Made by a program: the position numbers and the translations under genes. Positions 6,909 to 12,945 of a stretch of DNA of 12,985 nt are shown piece after piece. The notes beneath the pieces were generated by a model. The model did no database searches, was not told the origin of the DNA, and saw only the letters and a program-made list of their open reading frames with translations. This DNA comes from Candidatus Moraniibacteriota bacterium (GTDB lineage: Bacteria > Patescibacteriota > Minisyncoccia > Moranbacterales > DUUL01): positions 1-12,985 of the forward strand of contig JAGYNP010000068.1 of the NCBI GenBank assembly GCA_018399935.1, written 5' to 3'. Numbering within the stretch: position 1 is the first letter of the stretch; every line of letters begins with the position of its first letter.

Positions 6909-7856
6909 CTAGGGTTGTTTTATTGTCTGGTAAAAAATAAACTCCATCTGCTGAGCCATTTCAGCCCGAGTAACAGTTGCCGAAGCACTATTACCATAAA
7001 TATCTGGATCAGAAACTAATTCCTGGAATCCAAAATTTAAAATGGAGGATATTGCTGAAAAACCCAAAGCTTCCACACTGGGAACTCCAGGAATACTGAC
7101 TCTCCTTAAAAACCTTTGCCAAGGACCAAGTCCTGGGTTGGTTTTTATAGCATCCTTCAAAGCTTTTTCATCAAAACTACTAGCAATAATCTTACCATCA
7201 GCTAATTGATATTGATAAGGTAGGCTTTGTAAGAGATTTTTTTCAAAACTTAGCCAGGTCGGATTTTCGGAATTAATTTCAATCGTTTCCAAATTTTCCC
7301 GACAGTCCCAGCCTTGGTCTAGCCAAAAGACATAAATCTCTTGGAGATTCATCCCCAAGCCAGAAAAAACTTCAGCTTGATATTCTTGGTCAGATTCTAG
7401 TTTCTTAGAATCATAACCATTTTCTTGAGCAAAAACTTTCCCACTTGGTGAGAATAACCAAACCATTCCATCTCGATTACTCAAGAGGAAATAGTAGCTT
7501 TTCAGATCTTCAATTTTTCCATAGAAAACCGCTTCTAAAAGCGGAAGTTTCCAGGGAGTTTTCAAGTAATCTTGCTTGAAATAAGCAAAACCACTCTTGA
7601 TCTCTAGTTTAGGGTCCCTGGCATCTACGGCAATTACCGGCCAGGTTCCAAGAAATCCCACTCCAGCGGTTTCCACTAATAACTTTGGATGGAAAACCAT
7701 GGGGAATCTTGTAACAAAACCGGTTTCTTTCTCCATTTGATCTGGATGAGAAACTGAAGCCGATCCTTCGATAGTTTTCATGGCAAACTTTGGAGCAGTT
7801 ACACAACCACTCAAAAATAATACCAAAATCACCAAAAAAACATAAGATTTTTTCAT
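6909..7856 (-). CDS. predicted lipoprotein of unknown function
   Basis: 315 residues. The N-terminus has KK, a hydrophobic stretch and the lipobox LSGC ending at Cys18, the site for lipidation and cleavage by signal peptidase II (lspA is encoded 300 bases upstream on the same strand). The mature part is soluble, mixed alpha/beta, rich in Trp, Tyr and Phe (PWKLPLLEAVFYG, VWLFSPSGKVFAQE, EIYVFWLDQGWDC), with no membrane helix and no domain that I recognise. The start is firm: AAGGAG at 7868-7863 with 6-base spacing. It is the first gene of a two-gene operon with the LysM protein, 9 bases apart, suggesting the two act together at the cell surface. As with its partner, G+C and SD strength exceed the neighbouring housekeeping genes. 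Confidence 0.72.
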   Translation of the reverse strand: MKKSYVFLVILVLFLSGCVTAPKFAMKTIEGSASVSHPDQMEKETGFVTRFPMVFHPKLLVETAGVGFLGTWPVIAVDARDPKLEIKSGFAYFKQDYLKTPWKLPLLEAVFYGKIEDLKSYYFLLSNRDGMVWLFSPSGKVFAQENGYDSKKLESDQEYQAEVFSGLGMNLQEIYVFWLDQGWDCRENLETIEINSENPTWLSFEKNLLQSLPYQYQLADGKIIASSFDEKALKDAIKTNPGLGPWQRFLRRVSIPGVPSVEALGFSAISSILNFGFQELVSDPDIYGNSASATVTRAEMAQQMEFIFYQTIKQP

Positions 7857-7884
7857 TTCTTTCTCCTTTTGAAAAATTTTATAT

Positions 7885-7915
7885 ATTATATTAAAGAACA
7901 GTTCCTTTTTGTCAA
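7885..7915 (-). promoter_or_regulatory. proximal promoter of the lipoprotein-LysM operon
   Basis: On the minus strand, TTGACA (7915-7910) is followed by TAATAT (7893-7888, spacer 16) or a perfect TATAAT (7890-7885, spacer 19), about 30 bases before the lipoprotein ATG. Confidence 0.55.
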
Positions 7916-7948
7916 AGAGCCTTTTTAGGAAATTAAAAACAACTCCCT

Positions 7949-8025
7949 AGCCCTTATTTTCTAAATAAGACCTACTTTAAACAATTTTATTTAAAAAATT
8001 GCTTAAAATAAGGCTAAAGTAAGTC
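7949..8025 (-). promoter_or_regulatory. folded 5' leader with interlocking stems upstream of the lipoprotein
   Basis: Read on the minus strand from the distal promoter start, GACTTACTTTA (8025-8015) can pair with TAAAGTAGGTC (7979-7969; 11 bp, one G-U). The next segment, AGCCTTATTTT (8015-8005), can pair with AAAATAAGGGCT (7960-7949; 11 pairs, one bulge). The order 5'A-5'B-3'A-3'B means the stems form a pseudoknot or exclude each other. A 7-bp hairpin (8001-7995 with 7988-7982) sits between them. The first stem begins right at the predicted transcript end, which could protect the mRNA or act as a switch. No known riboswitch class is recognised, and part of this pairing may reflect low complexity. 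Confidence 0.45.
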
Positions 8026-8029
8026 TATT

Positions 8030-8058
8030 AATATAGCATTTTTCAGACTGTTTGTCAA
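8030..8058 (-). promoter_or_regulatory. distal promoter of the lipoprotein-LysM operon
   Basis: Perfect -35 TTGACA (8058-8053), 17-base spacer and TATATT (8035-8030) on the minus strand, with the start predicted near 8025. Transcription from here would carry a ~170-base leader into the lipoprotein gene. Confidence 0.75.
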
Positions 8059-8106
8059 TAGATATAGCCAACAAACACTTATTTTTAGCACCTTTCTCAA
8101 TTAAAT

Positions 8107-8133
8107 AAAAAAAATCAACTAAGAATAGTTGAT
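8107..8133 (-). terminator. intrinsic terminator after lspA
   Basis: Minus strand: ATCAACTA (8133-8126), loop TTCT, TAGTTGAT (8121-8114), then a run of T residues (8113-8107), 28 bases after the lspA stop. It separates the dksA-like/lspA transcript from the lipoprotein operon promoter. Confidence 0.85.
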
Positions 8134-8160
8134 AAACAAGGCCTTTAAGATAATAATATT

Positions 8161-8571
8161 TTAATTATTTTTATTTAAATAAAACAAAAAACCGATAAAG
8201 CCAAAACTAATCATAAAATCAGCTAAATTAAAGACTGGAAAGTTTAAAATACTAAGATAATCGATAACGCAATCTTGAGACAACCTATCAATTAAATTTG
8301 ATAAAGCTCCAATTAAAACCAACCAAAGAAAAAAACTGTTAAATTTTTTAATTAAAATTAACAAAAAAACTAAAGCCAACAACCAAAAAATCCAAAAAAA
8401 ATAGTGATTTATCTCTATTCCAAGGGATATTCCAGAGTTGCAAAAATTATTTAAAAAAATCCCCCAATCAGGTAGTTTTTTTTGAATAGCTAAAAATTTT
8501 AGAATTTGATCTATTAAAACAGTGAATCCAATTAATAAAGAGAGAAAGGTTTTTTTATTTGCAATCCACAC
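8161..8571 (-). CDS. lspA: lipoprotein signal peptidase (signal peptidase II)
   Basis: An integral-membrane aspartyl protease that removes signal peptides from prolipoproteins, such as the one encoded just downstream. From GTG 8571 it has 136 residues and four hydrophobic helices. Family motifs are present in order: DQ (21-22), NSGISLG (45-51, for NxGxAFG), N92 and D95 in ALSNLIDR, and D118 in VFNLADF; D95 and D118 are the catalytic pair. I prefer GTG 8571 because it places the first helix near the N-terminus and overlaps the upstream gene by only 17 bases. The frame also opens at ATG 8652, but those extra 27 residues lie wholly within the upstream zinc-finger gene and do not resemble LspA. 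Slightly short for the family (150-170). It is translated by overlap with the upstream gene, without a visible SD. Confidence 0.9.
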   Translation of the reverse strand: MWIANKKTFLSLLIGFTVLIDQILKFLAIQKKLPDWGIFLNNFCNSGISLGIEINHYFFWIFWLLALVFLLILIKKFNSFFLWLVLIGALSNLIDRLSQDCVIDYLSILNFPVFNLADFMISFGFIGFLFYLNKNN

Positions 8572-8896
8572 AGTTTTGAGCAGCTGGATAAGCTTCCAGT
8601 CTTTTTTTAGGAATATCTTTATTGCATTTTTCGCATTTTCCATAAGTGCCATTTTCTATTTTTTTAAGAGCTAGTTTAATTTTTTCTAACTCGGTTTCCA
8701 AGGATTCTGTTACTCCTAAATTAACAGTGTAATTTTCAATTTCGCTGGCGTTATCTTCTCTTTCTCGACCATAATCTTCAAATTCGGCCTTATAGTCGCC
8801 GTCTGAATCCTGACTAGCAATTTTTCTTAATTCCATTTCAATTCTATTTTTTTCTTCAATAAGTTTTTGTTTGAATTCAATTATATTTTCTAACAT
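8555..8896 (-). CDS. DksA/TraR-type C4 zinc-finger protein
   Basis: 113 residues: an N-terminal helix (1-28), an acidic Asp/Glu segment (30-55), a second helix (~62-82), then a C4 zinc finger with C88, C91, C109 and C112 (CEKC and CVDC) and the family's TYGKCEKC and EAYPAAQNC context. DksA/TraR proteins reach into the secondary channel of RNA polymerase through acidic residues at a coiled-coil tip. This member is short, like B. subtilis YlyA/YteA, and its regulatory role is inferred. It is the first gene of an operon with lspA (17-base overlap), divergent from ileS. ATG 8896 has no strong SD. Confidence 0.85.
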   Translation of the reverse strand: MLENIIEFKQKLIEEKNRIEMELRKIASQDSDGDYKAEFEDYGREREDNASEIENYTVNLGVTESLETELEKIKLALKKIENGTYGKCEKCNKDIPKKRLEAYPAAQNCVDCK

Positions 8897-8942
8897 TGTT
8901 TTTCTTTAAATTTTAGTAAACAAATTTTTGTTCTTAGTTTTA

Positions 8943-8994
8943 ACTATAACACAATCCAGCTTCTATTTACAAGTTTAAGCTTTTGGTTTAAATT
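8943..8994. promoter_or_regulatory. back-to-back promoters for ileS (+) and dksA-like/lspA (-)
   Basis: Plus: TTTACA (8966-8971), 17-base spacer, TAAATT (8989-8994), starting near 9001 at the T-box leader. Minus: TTGTAA (8972-8967), 18-base spacer, TATAGT (8948-8943). The two -35 boxes occupy the same bases, so polymerase binding in one direction should exclude the other, tying the two transcripts together. Confidence 0.5.
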
Positions 8995-9000
8995 AAAAGA

Positions 9001-9206
9001 GTAGATGATAAAAAAATAAAAGCTACGATGGAGCTATCTCTCTGGAGCTACGAAAAGAAAGCCCAATCAAAAACAATCCCTGGGTAAATAGAATTCGTCG
9101 GTTCGACCCGTAATAGTCGGTAAATTAAGAGTTGTCTTTTTTTGAGACAATTAAAATAAGGTGGTACCACGGCCAAAGTCGTCCTTAATTATTGGGATGA
9201 TTTTTT
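9001..9206 (+). promoter_or_regulatory. T-box riboswitch (tRNA-sensing) controlling ileS
   Basis: The T-box core AAGGTGGTACCACGG (9158-9172) is unmistakable. The antiterminator folds exactly: helix TAAGG (9157-9161)/CCTTA (9183-9187), 7-base bulge TGGTACC (9162-9168), helix ACGGC (9169-9173)/GTCGT (9178-9182). The bulge TGGT can pair with the uncharged ACCA end of a tRNA with discriminator A, as expected for tRNA-Ile. A preceding stem, TTGTCT/AGACAA (9132-9149), matches the stem III position. The 5' part (~9001-9120) should hold stem I and the Ile specifier; it contains repeats (TGGAGCTA at 9029 and 9043) and an ATC at 9036-9038, but I could not draw a convincing canonical stem I. Uncharged tRNA-Ile is expected to raise ileS transcription. 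Confidence 0.93.
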
Positions 9207-9212
9207 ATTTTT
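9175..9212 (+). terminator. T-box attenuator terminator
   Basis: AAAGTCGTCC (9175-9184) pairs with GGATGATTTT (9195-9204; 10 bp, two G-U), followed by a T-run broken by one A (to 9212). Bases 9178-9187 are shared with the antiterminator, so the two structures are mutually exclusive: transcription-level attenuation. Confidence 0.85.
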
Positions 9213-9265
9213 AGTTAAAGGTTTTTAGAAAAAAATTACAGACTGCGAAATCGCACTGAGTTTCG

Positions 9266-9360
9266 CAAGCCAAATATTATTTTTTCCCTGAATTACGAGC
9301 TACCCTTTATTTTTTTAAAGCTTCTCACCGCAATTACGGTCAAAAATAATATTTGGCTTG
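9266..9360 (+). repeat. perfect 19-bp inverted repeat in the ileS leader, with folded interior
   Basis: CAAGCCAAATATTATTTTT (9266-9284) is exactly complementary to 9342-9360, with one more G-U pair outside. The 57-base interior can form small hairpins (CTTTA/TAAAG at 9305-9320 and ACCG/CGGT at 9327-9340) and repeats AATTACG. A separate 7-bp hairpin, TGCGAAA/TTTCGCA (9244-9267), adjoins it. It lies after the T-box terminator and before ileS, so it is present in every full-length ileS message. No target-site duplication was seen around it. It could be a second regulatory RNA domain or a small inserted element. Confidence 0.7.
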
Positions 9361-9386
9361 TTTAGCAGACAATCTCAATTTAATAT
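9358..9386 (+). promoter_or_regulatory. possible T-box-independent ileS promoter
   Basis: TTGTTT (9358-9363), 17-base spacer and TAATAT (9381-9386). A start near 9393 would bypass the T-box and give a ~60-base leader. The -35 box is weak. Confidence 0.35.
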
Positions 9387-9453
9387 AAACTAGTACAAGT
9401 TAAAATCAAAAAACATACTTAAATTATATTCCTTAATTCGTAATTCTAAAAAA

Positions 9454-12393
9454 ATGTTTAAAAAAATTGACCCCAAAAAAAATTACGCTGAAATGGAAAA
9501 AGAAATTCTTGATTTTTGGAAGAAAGAAAAAATTTTCGAAAAATCAGTTAAATCAAGATCAAAAGATAAGATTTATAGTTTTTATGATGGACCTCCTTTT
9601 ATAACTGGAAATCCTCATTATGGAACTCTACTTTCCTCGGTGGTTAAGGATTGCATCCCACGTTATTGGACTATGAGAGGTTTCAGAGTGGAAAGGCGTT
9701 GGGGTTGGGATTGTCATGGTTTGCCAGCTGAAAATATGGTGGAAAAAAAATTAAGCACTAAAAGCAAAAAAGAAATCGAAGAAGTAATTGGAATTGACAA
9801 ATTTAACCAAGCTTGCTTTACAGAAACTTCAAAAATTGCTGGAGAATGGAAAGATTTGATTAGCAGAATTGGTCGATGGGTGGAATTTGAAGGGGCTTAT
9901 AAGACTATGGATAATGATTATATGGAATCAGTTTGGTGGGCTTTTAGTCAATTGGATAAAAAGGGCTTAATCTATGAAGACGTTCGAGTCTCTTTATATT
10001 GCCCTAGATGTGCCACACCACTGAGCAATTTCGAAATAGCCATGGACAATAGCTACCAAGAAGACAAAGACCCTTCGGTTTATGTGAAATTGGAATTAAA
10101 AAATCAAAAGAATAAATTTTTATTAGCTTGGACCACCACTCCCTGGACTTTGCCAGGTAATGTAGCTTTAGCGGTTAATAAAGAGGTTGACTATGTTGAA
10201 GTCAAGGTCAAAGAGCAAAATCAAGAAAACATCAAAAGCAAACCAGTTATCTTTTTTAATGAAAAAGAAATTTATATTGTGGCTAAAGATTTATTGAAGT
10301 CTTTGGATGCCGAATATGAAGTTTTAAAAACTTTCAAAGGAAGTCAATTAGTGAGAGAAAAATATCAGCCTTTATTTGAACACAAAATAAAAAATGGTTA
10401 TCGGATAATAGAAGCTGATTTTGTCGGAACCGAAGAAGGAACGGGAATTGTTCATTTGGCTCCAGCTTTTGGAGAAGACGATTTTAATGTCAGAAAAGAT
10501 AATGATTTGCCAATTATTTTAAACGTGGATGAAGAAGGAAAATTTAATGAAGGTCAATGGAAAGGAGAATTTGTTTGGGAAGCTAATTTAAAAATTATTG
10601 GCTGGCTAAAAGAAAATAATTTATTATATCGAAAAGAAAATGTCACCCATAGTTATCCTCATTGTCATCGATGTAATACTAAATTGATCTATAAAGCTCA
10701 ACCCGCTTGGTTTGTTAATATTCAAAAAATCAAACCAGATTTGATTGAGAATAATAAAAAAATCAATTGGTATCCAGACTATTTAAAAGAAGGCCGTTTT
10801 GGTAAAGGTCTCAAAAGTGCTCCTGATTGGAATATTTCCCGAGACCGTTACTGGGGAACAGCTATGCCGGTTTGGAAATGTCAAAACAAAGAGTGTAAAA
10901 AAATTAAAATTATTGGTTCTTACCAAGAATTGCAGGAAATTTCAGGGAAAAAACTGGAAAATTATCACCGACCTGAAATTGATGAGGTGACTTTTAAGTG
11001 TGCCGATTGTGGAGAAGAAATGAAAAGGATTCCCCAGGTCTTTGATTGTTGGGTGGAATCGGGTTCAATGTCTTTTGCTCAATTTCATTATCCCTTTGAA
11101 AATCAAGAAAAATTTAAAAAAAGTTTTCCAACTGATTTTATTTCTGAATACATAGCTCAGACCAGGGCCTGGTTTTATGTAATGCACGTGATGGCCACTG
11201 GGGTTTTTGGCAAAGAAGCTTATAGCAATGTCTTAACCACTGGTGTAATTGCTGGTGAAGATGGAAGAAAAATGTCCAAATCTTTTGGTAATTATACTAA
11301 TCCCAATGAAGTTTTGGAGAAATATTCAGCTGATGCTTTGAGATTTTATCTCCTTTCTTCACCTTTATTGAATGCCCAAAATTTGAATTTTTCAACAGAA
11401 GCAGTAGCTGATATTCAAAGAAGATTCCTGGGAACTCTCTGGAACAGTTATGGGTTTTTTGTTTTATATGCTAATATTGACAATTGGAAACCAGGAAAAA
11501 TTGAAATGGAAACTATTTTTGAAAAAGGTAATGTTTTGGATAAATGGATTTTATCGGAATTAAGTCAATTAATTGATGAAGTGAATAAGGGATTTGAAAA
11601 TTATTCAATCATTAAACCGGCTAGAAAATTGGAAAAATTTGTCGATAATTTGTCAAATTGGTATATTAGAAGATCTAGAAAACGTTTTTGGGAGAGTGAG
11701 AACGATAATGACAAAGAATTGGCTTATCAAACCCTATGGTTGGTTTTAACTGAACTTTCTAAAGTTTTAGCCCCCTGTTGTCCTTTTATTACCGATGAAA
11801 TCTACAGAAATCTTACCAATCGAGAATCAGTTCATTTAGAAATTTTTCCAAAAGTTAATGAAAAATTTTTGAATAAAGAAATTAGGGAAAGTATGGAAAA
11901 AATTAGAAAAATAATTGAAATGGGACTTTCCCTAAGAGCGGAACAAGGTGTTAAAGTTAGACAACCATTGAATTTATTAGTTGTTAACGGAAAACCTGTA
12001 GACAAAAACTTAGAAAAACTTCTTTTGGAAGAAGTTAATGTCAAAAAAATCAGATATTCACAAAAAGAAGTTCAAAAAATAGTCTATAAAGAAGTTGATA
12101 ATCTCAAGGTTGGTTTGAATTTTCAAATAACTGATGAATTGAAGTCTGAAGGAGCTATGAGAGACTTGGTTAGACAATTACAACAAGCTCGAAAAGAGGC
12201 TGATTTTGAAATTGATGCTAGAATAAAAATTTATCATGAAAAAAATGATTTATTTGAAAAATTTAAAAAAGAGCTTCAAGAAGAAGTTTTAATTGAAAAG
12301 CTTTTTGAAATAAACAAAGAGCCAGATGGTTTTGACTATAAAAAAGAGGTTAAGATTGAAGGCGAGAAGGTGGTGGTTTGGTTAAAGAAATAA
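9454..12393 (+). CDS. ileS: isoleucyl-tRNA synthetase, eukaryote-like (type 2)
   Basis: Class I synthetase charging tRNA-Ile. The 979 residues hold the HIGH-equivalent GNPHYG (52-57), GWDCHGLPAE near 84-93, a CPRC knuckle at 183-186, the CP1 editing domain with WTTTPWTLPGN (~226) and TGIVHLAPAFGEDDF, a second Cys-rich region (CQNKEC ... CADC), and KMSKS at 606-610 in GEDGRKMSKSFGN. An anticodon-binding helical domain and a C-terminal domain follow. The HYG form and overall order match the type 2 branch shared with eukaryotes and archaea; members of that branch are often naturally less sensitive to mupirocin (known for the family, not tested here). ATG 9454 gives the standard N-terminus but has no SD. 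It is controlled by the upstream T-box and ends at a clear terminator. Confidence 0.96.
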   Translation: MFKKIDPKKNYAEMEKEILDFWKKEKIFEKSVKSRSKDKIYSFYDGPPFITGNPHYGTLLSSVVKDCIPRYWTMRGFRVERRWGWDCHGLPAENMVEKKLSTKSKKEIEEVIGIDKFNQACFTETSKIAGEWKDLISRIGRWVEFEGAYKTMDNDYMESVWWAFSQLDKKGLIYEDVRVSLYCPRCATPLSNFEIAMDNSYQEDKDPSVYVKLELKNQKNKFLLAWTTTPWTLPGNVALAVNKEVDYVEVKVKEQNQENIKSKPVIFFNEKEIYIVAKDLLKSLDAEYEVLKTFKGSQLVREKYQPLFEHKIKNGYRIIEADFVGTEEGTGIVHLAPAFGEDDFNVRKDNDLPIILNVDEEGKFNEGQWKGEFVWEANLKIIGWLKENNLLYRKENVTHSYPHCHRCNTKLIYKAQPAWFVNIQKIKPDLIENNKKINWYPDYLKEGRFGKGLKSAPDWNISRDRYWGTAMPVWKCQNKECKKIKIIGSYQELQEISGKKLENYHRPEIDEVTFKCADCGEEMKRIPQVFDCWVESGSMSFAQFHYPFENQEKFKKSFPTDFISEYIAQTRAWFYVMHVMATGVFGKEAYSNVLTTGVIAGEDGRKMSKSFGNYTNPNEVLEKYSADALRFYLLSSPLLNAQNLNFSTEAVADIQRRFLGTLWNSYGFFVLYANIDNWKPGKIEMETIFEKGNVLDKWILSELSQLIDEVNKGFENYSIIKPARKLEKFVDNLSNWYIRRSRKRFWESENDNDKELAYQTLWLVLTELSKVLAPCCPFITDEIYRNLTNRESVHLEIFPKVNEKFLNKEIRESMEKIRKIIEMGLSLRAEQGVKVRQPLNLLVVNGKPVDKNLEKLLLEEVNVKKIRYSQKEVQKIVYKEVDNLKVGLNFQITDELKSEGAMRDLVRQLQQARKEADFEIDARIKIYHEKNDLFEKFKKELQEEVLIEKLFEINKEPDGFDYKKEVKIEGEKVVVWLKK

Positions 12394-12433
12394 GTATCAG
12401 GTATTAAGTATCAAGTATTAAGTATTAAGTATA
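12393..12433 (+). repeat. 7-base tandem repeat at the ileS stop codon
   Basis: Six copies of AGTATYA (AGTATCA, GGTATTA, AGTATCA, AGTATTA, AGTATTA, AGTATA) begin on the last base of the ileS stop codon and run into the terminator stem. Such repeats change copy number by replication slippage; being untranslated here, they do not alter the protein. Confidence 0.85.
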
Positions 12434-12456
12434 AAAACAACCTTTGGGTTGTTTTT
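12433..12456 (+). terminator. ileS intrinsic terminator
   Basis: A 10-bp stem, AAAAACAACC (12433-12442)/GGTTGTTTTT (12447-12456), with a 4-base loop, ending in a T-run. Confidence 0.9.
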
Positions 12457-12466
12457 ATTTTGCAAT

Positions 12467-12491
12467 AAAAAAAGACCCTGTTTGGGTTTTT
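12467..12491 (-). terminator. terminator of the candidate ncRNA
   Basis: Minus strand: AAAAACCC (12491-12484), 5-base loop, GGGTC (12478-12474), then seven T (12473-12467). It is face to face with the ileS terminator 10 bases away, and is weakly bidirectional. Confidence 0.65.
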
Positions 12492-12863
12492 GTTTGTTTC
12501 CGGTGATGTTGGATAAATGATATCCGGGGCGCTGAAAGCCCTTGTTTTTTAGTGGCTCAGCGCCACCGGTTACCGACTTCAATTTATTTTATATAACTAA
12601 AGTCGATTTTTATACTTCGTTGAGTATAAATTTAATTTTTTCTTCTACCGTCTTATGGATTTGTTAATCCTTTTTATTTTTGTTTTTGTAAGAACTATTT
12701 TGGTTCTCGGTGGTTTTTTGTTTTTGTTTTTGAAAGCTTTTAAGCTTTCTTTGTTTTGACAGCTAGAAGGTTTCAATCGTGAATAGGGGGAAATCACGAT
12801 TGAAACTTTCTAGCTGTCTTTAAGACAGTAATAAAATTTTTTAAAAGAACTATTTCCTCATTA
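12467..12863 (-). ncRNA. candidate large structured noncoding RNA (~400 nt), family unknown
   Basis: No protein frame of note. Read on the minus strand from the promoter, hairpins occur in this order. (1) 12818-12758: near-perfect ~24-bp stem, 11-base loop containing CCCCC. (2) 12749-12732: GAAAGCTT/AAGCTTTC. (3) 12708-12690: GAGAAC/GTTCTT. (4) 12670-12657: GGATT/AATCC. (5) 12630-12609: TTTATACT/AGTATAAA. (6) 12605-12574: CGACTT/AAGTCG. (7) A three-way junction closed by CCGGT/ACCGG (12569-12565 with 12504-12500), with arms GGCGCTGA/TCAGCGCC (12564-12528, plus a GCC/GGC extension) and GGATA/TATCC (12525-12511). A-rich linkers with repeated ACAAAAAC join them, as in tmRNA or other large RNAs. 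No hallmark of RNase P RNA, tmRNA, 6S, SRP RNA or a group II intron was found. Confidence 0.7.
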
Positions 12864-12870
12864 CAGTATT

Positions 12871-12899
12871 ATTATAGCATTTTTTTAGTATTAGGTCAA
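12871..12899 (-). promoter_or_regulatory. near-consensus sigma70 promoter of the ncRNA
   Basis: Minus strand: TTGACC (12899-12894), exactly 17 bases, perfect TATAAT (12876-12871), with start near 12863. It is among the best promoters in the window, and nothing downstream of it before the ileS end encodes protein. Confidence 0.8.
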
Positions 12900-12923
12900 T
12901 TGTTTTTTTATTGCTTTATTAAA

Positions 12924-12945
12924 GATAAAAAACTGGTTTTTTATC
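12924..12945. repeat. 10-bp inverted repeat at the window end
   Basis: GATAAAAAAC (12924-12933) and GTTTTTTATC (12936-12945) around TG. It has no following T-run on the plus strand and only a short TTTAAT on the minus strand. It may be the weak end of a transcript from beyond the window. Confidence 0.4.

Noticed and set aside
8572..8652. Upstream ATG extension of lspA
   Set aside because: The extra 27 residues lie entirely within the zinc-finger gene in another frame and do not match LspA; GTG 8571 gives a normal N-terminus.
11832..12044. Minus-strand open frame inside ileS
   Set aside because: Antisense shadow of the conserved synthetase; no SD, no protein features.
12732..12757. Plus-strand terminator (GAAAGCTT hairpin followed by TTTGTTTT)
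   Set aside because: No plus-strand promoter or gene leads into it after the ileS terminator; it fits as an internal stem of the minus-strand RNA.
12770..12806. 37-base unit beginning GTTTCAAT and ending ATTGAAAC, resembling a CRISPR repeat
   Set aside because: Only one copy, no spacers, no cas genes; it is better explained as the upper part of the long hairpin of the candidate RNA.
12467..12863. RNase P RNA, suggested by GAGGAAA near the 5' end of the minus transcript
   Set aside because: The rest of the conserved core (such as the ACAGAA region and the P4 3' strand) is missing; GAGGAAA alone is too short to count.
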